In this document: one piece after another, positions 13,270 to 14,464 of the stretch
Numbering within the stretch: position 1 is the stretch's first letter
How the letters are laid out: each line of letters begins with the position of its first letter
NCBI GenBank assembly: GCA_018648945.1
Contig: JABGQJ010000125.1
Span: 1 to 14,464 of the forward strand
Direction: 5' to 3'
Length of the DNA: 14,464 bases
Source of the DNA: Victivallales bacterium
Lineage (GTDB): Bacteria; Verrucomicrobiota; Lentisphaeria; Oligosphaerales; Lenti-02
Notes under the pieces: generated by a model
Seen by the model: the letters and a program-made list of their open reading frames with translations, nothing else
What the model was told of the DNA's origin: nothing
The model's database searches: none
Translations under genes and position numbers: made by a program

Positions 13270-14464
13270 GCAACCTGCGGATTGGCTATCAGGAGGGATG
13301 CACCCCGCGGAACAACGTGATCTCGTTCCTCGAGCGAGTTGCGGGATCCGCTCCCGAGCGTGTTGCCCTGCATTGGCTTCCCGGGGAGCAGAAGGCTGCT
13401 TGGCTGGCGGATCAAGACACCGCCTTGGCGCACGAGGCGATGTCTTACGGTGAACTGGCCTGCGCCGTTCGCGCCGCCGCCTCTGGCCTGGCGCAACTGG
13501 GAATAGGGAAGGACGATCGCGTCTTCCTCTTCGTGCCCATGTCGCCCGCACTCTATATCGCGATGTTCGCCGTCCAGCGCCTGGGGGGCGTGGCGGTGTT
13601 CATCGAGTCCTGGGCCCGTCCGGGAAGCCTCGGGCAATGCGCGCGGCTGGTCGAGGCGAAGGCCATCATCGCACCCGAGAAGGCCTACCAGTTTGCGGCA
13701 TCTGCACCAGGGCTCGAGCTGCCGCCGATTCGCATCGTGGCCGGGCCACATAGCGCTGTCTACGACGGCGAACTGCTGGCCCTGGCCAAGGGCCGGGCGA
13801 CGGTTCCCATTTGCCCGGTGGAGCGCGAAGATACCGCGCTCATCACCTTTACCACGGGCAGTTCCGGAGTGCCCAAAGGCGCGGATCGCTCCCACCGCTT
13901 TCTGGCAGCCCAGCATGAAGCGATTAGCCGCGACTTGACCTACTTGCCCGGAGAGCTCGACCTGCCCGCATTTCCGGTGTTCTCCCTGAACAACCTTGCG
14001 GGCGGGGTCACAACCGTGATTCCGGCCGTGAGCCTGGCCCACGCAAGTGGGACGGACGGGGCATTTCTCGCGGCGCAGATTCGGGCTCTGGATATCGGTT
14101 GTTGTACGCTATCTCCATGGCTCTTGCGCAGCCTTTCCGCAGCGGGCGTGCCGGTTCCCAGGCTTCGGCGTGCGGCCACAGGCGGAGCACCAATCAGCAG
14201 CGATGATGTCGCCGCATTCCGCCGGGTGGCATCGAGTGCGCAGCTGCTCATTCTCTACGGTTCCACCGAGGTTGAGCCCATTGCCCATCTCGATGCTGCC
14301 GAGATGCCCGCCGAACAAGGAGCGGAGGGGGTCTGTGTCGGGGAGCTGTGCCAGGGGTTGCGGGCCAGGCTGATTCGCATTCACAGGGAGCCTGTGAGTT
14401 TTGGCGGCGGCTGGCAAGACTGGGAGGTGCCTCGCGGAGCAGTGGGGGAGCTTGTGCTCAGTGG
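13266..14464 (+). CDS. OleC-like AMP-forming acyl ligase (partial, 3' end outside window)
   Basis: The ATG at 13266 overlaps the stop of the kinase-like gene (ATGA); the frame is open to the window end, giving 399 residues of an expected 520-580. It is an ANL-superfamily adenylating enzyme: the phosphate loop ITFTTGSSGVPKGADRSH (193-210) is motif A3, FPVFSLNNLAGG (236-247) and ATGGAPISSDD (304-314) follow, and LYGSTEVEP (330-338) is the A5 motif. The C-terminal hinge and lid are cut off. The sequence FPVFSL, the H-R-F-L-A-A-Q helix after the loop and the STEVEPIA ending resemble the OleC branch (fatty-acyl ligases and beta-lactone synthetases of olefin synthesis) more than housekeeping FadD. 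No OleA, OleB or OleD lies in the window, though they could follow. It probably activates a carboxylic acid, or closes a beta-hydroxy acid to a lactone, for the coupled lipid pathway. Confidence 0.85.
   Translation, partial: MSNLRIGYQEGCTPRNNVISFLERVAGSAPERVALHWLPGEQKAAWLADQDTALAHEAMSYGELACAVRAAASGLAQLGIGKDDRVFLFVPMSPALYIAMFAVQRLGGVAVFIESWARPGSLGQCARLVEAKAIIAPEKAYQFAASAPGLELPPIRIVAGPHSAVYDGELLALAKGRATVPICPVEREDTALITFTTGSSGVPKGADRSHRFLAAQHEAISRDLTYLPGELDLPAFPVFSLNNLAGGVTTVIPAVSLAHASGTDGAFLAAQIRALDIGCCTLSPWLLRSLSAAGVPVPRLRRAATGGAPISSDDVAAFRRVASSAQLLILYGSTEVEPIAHLDAAEMPAEQGAEGVCVGELCQGLRARLIRIHREPVSFGGGWQDWEVPRGAVGELVLS

Overview
The window is a dense, high-GC bacterial stretch of 14.5 kb. I recognise thirteen protein genes (two cut by the window edges), one decayed transposase fragment, one clear rho-independent terminator and two unusual repeat structures. 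No rRNA, tRNA, CRISPR array or phage module was seen. The phylum cannot be fixed from sequence alone. The intergenic array of G/C-biased 8-9 bp repeats, the class I (eukaryote/archaea-type) HMG-CoA reductase and the mix of genes remind me of PVC-type or related uncultured lineages (Kiritimatiellota/Lentisphaerota, Sumerlaeota, Hydrogenedentota). That is a weak inference.

Left part (1-2679, plus strand). The window opens inside a frame that begins like the flagellar rod protein FlgF but ends like a fibronectin/FecR-type beta-sandwich tail. A 160-bp gap follows, holding a strikingly coding-like inverted duplication. Then come a small YcxB-like membrane protein, an M42-family metallo-aminopeptidase and a RecO-like repair protein; the last two overlap at GTGA.

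Middle part (2680-9091). A 190-bp minisatellite-like region separates recO from a class III PLP aminotransferase of the glutamate-semialdehyde-aminomutase fold. That gene converges, with only 4 bp between, on a minus-strand operon truA - HI0933/BaiN-type flavoprotein - GNAT acetyltransferase. Diverging from truA is an HD-domain phosphohydrolase. After it come a solitary corrinoid (B12)-binding methyl carrier protein with a textbook terminator and a membrane-anchored TPR protein.

Right part (9092-14464). A 448-bp non-coding stretch carries an IS3-type transposase remnant. It precedes the most interesting unit: four genes joined by three consecutive ATGA stop/start overlaps. They encode a class I HMG-CoA reductase, a DUF3419/BtaA-like SAM-dependent 3-amino-3-carboxypropyl transferase, a multi-spanning dolichol/phytol-kinase-like protein (VTE5-like, with a possible VTE6/DUF92-like second half) and an OleC-like AMP-forming acyl ligase that runs off the window. 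The strict coupling argues for one lipid or isoprenoid pathway. One reading is that a thioester is reduced to an alcohol, the alcohol is phosphorylated, a lipid head is modified with the aminocarboxypropyl group of SAM, and an acyl group is activated. I know of no described pathway with exactly this set, so this is the best candidate here for an undescribed system.
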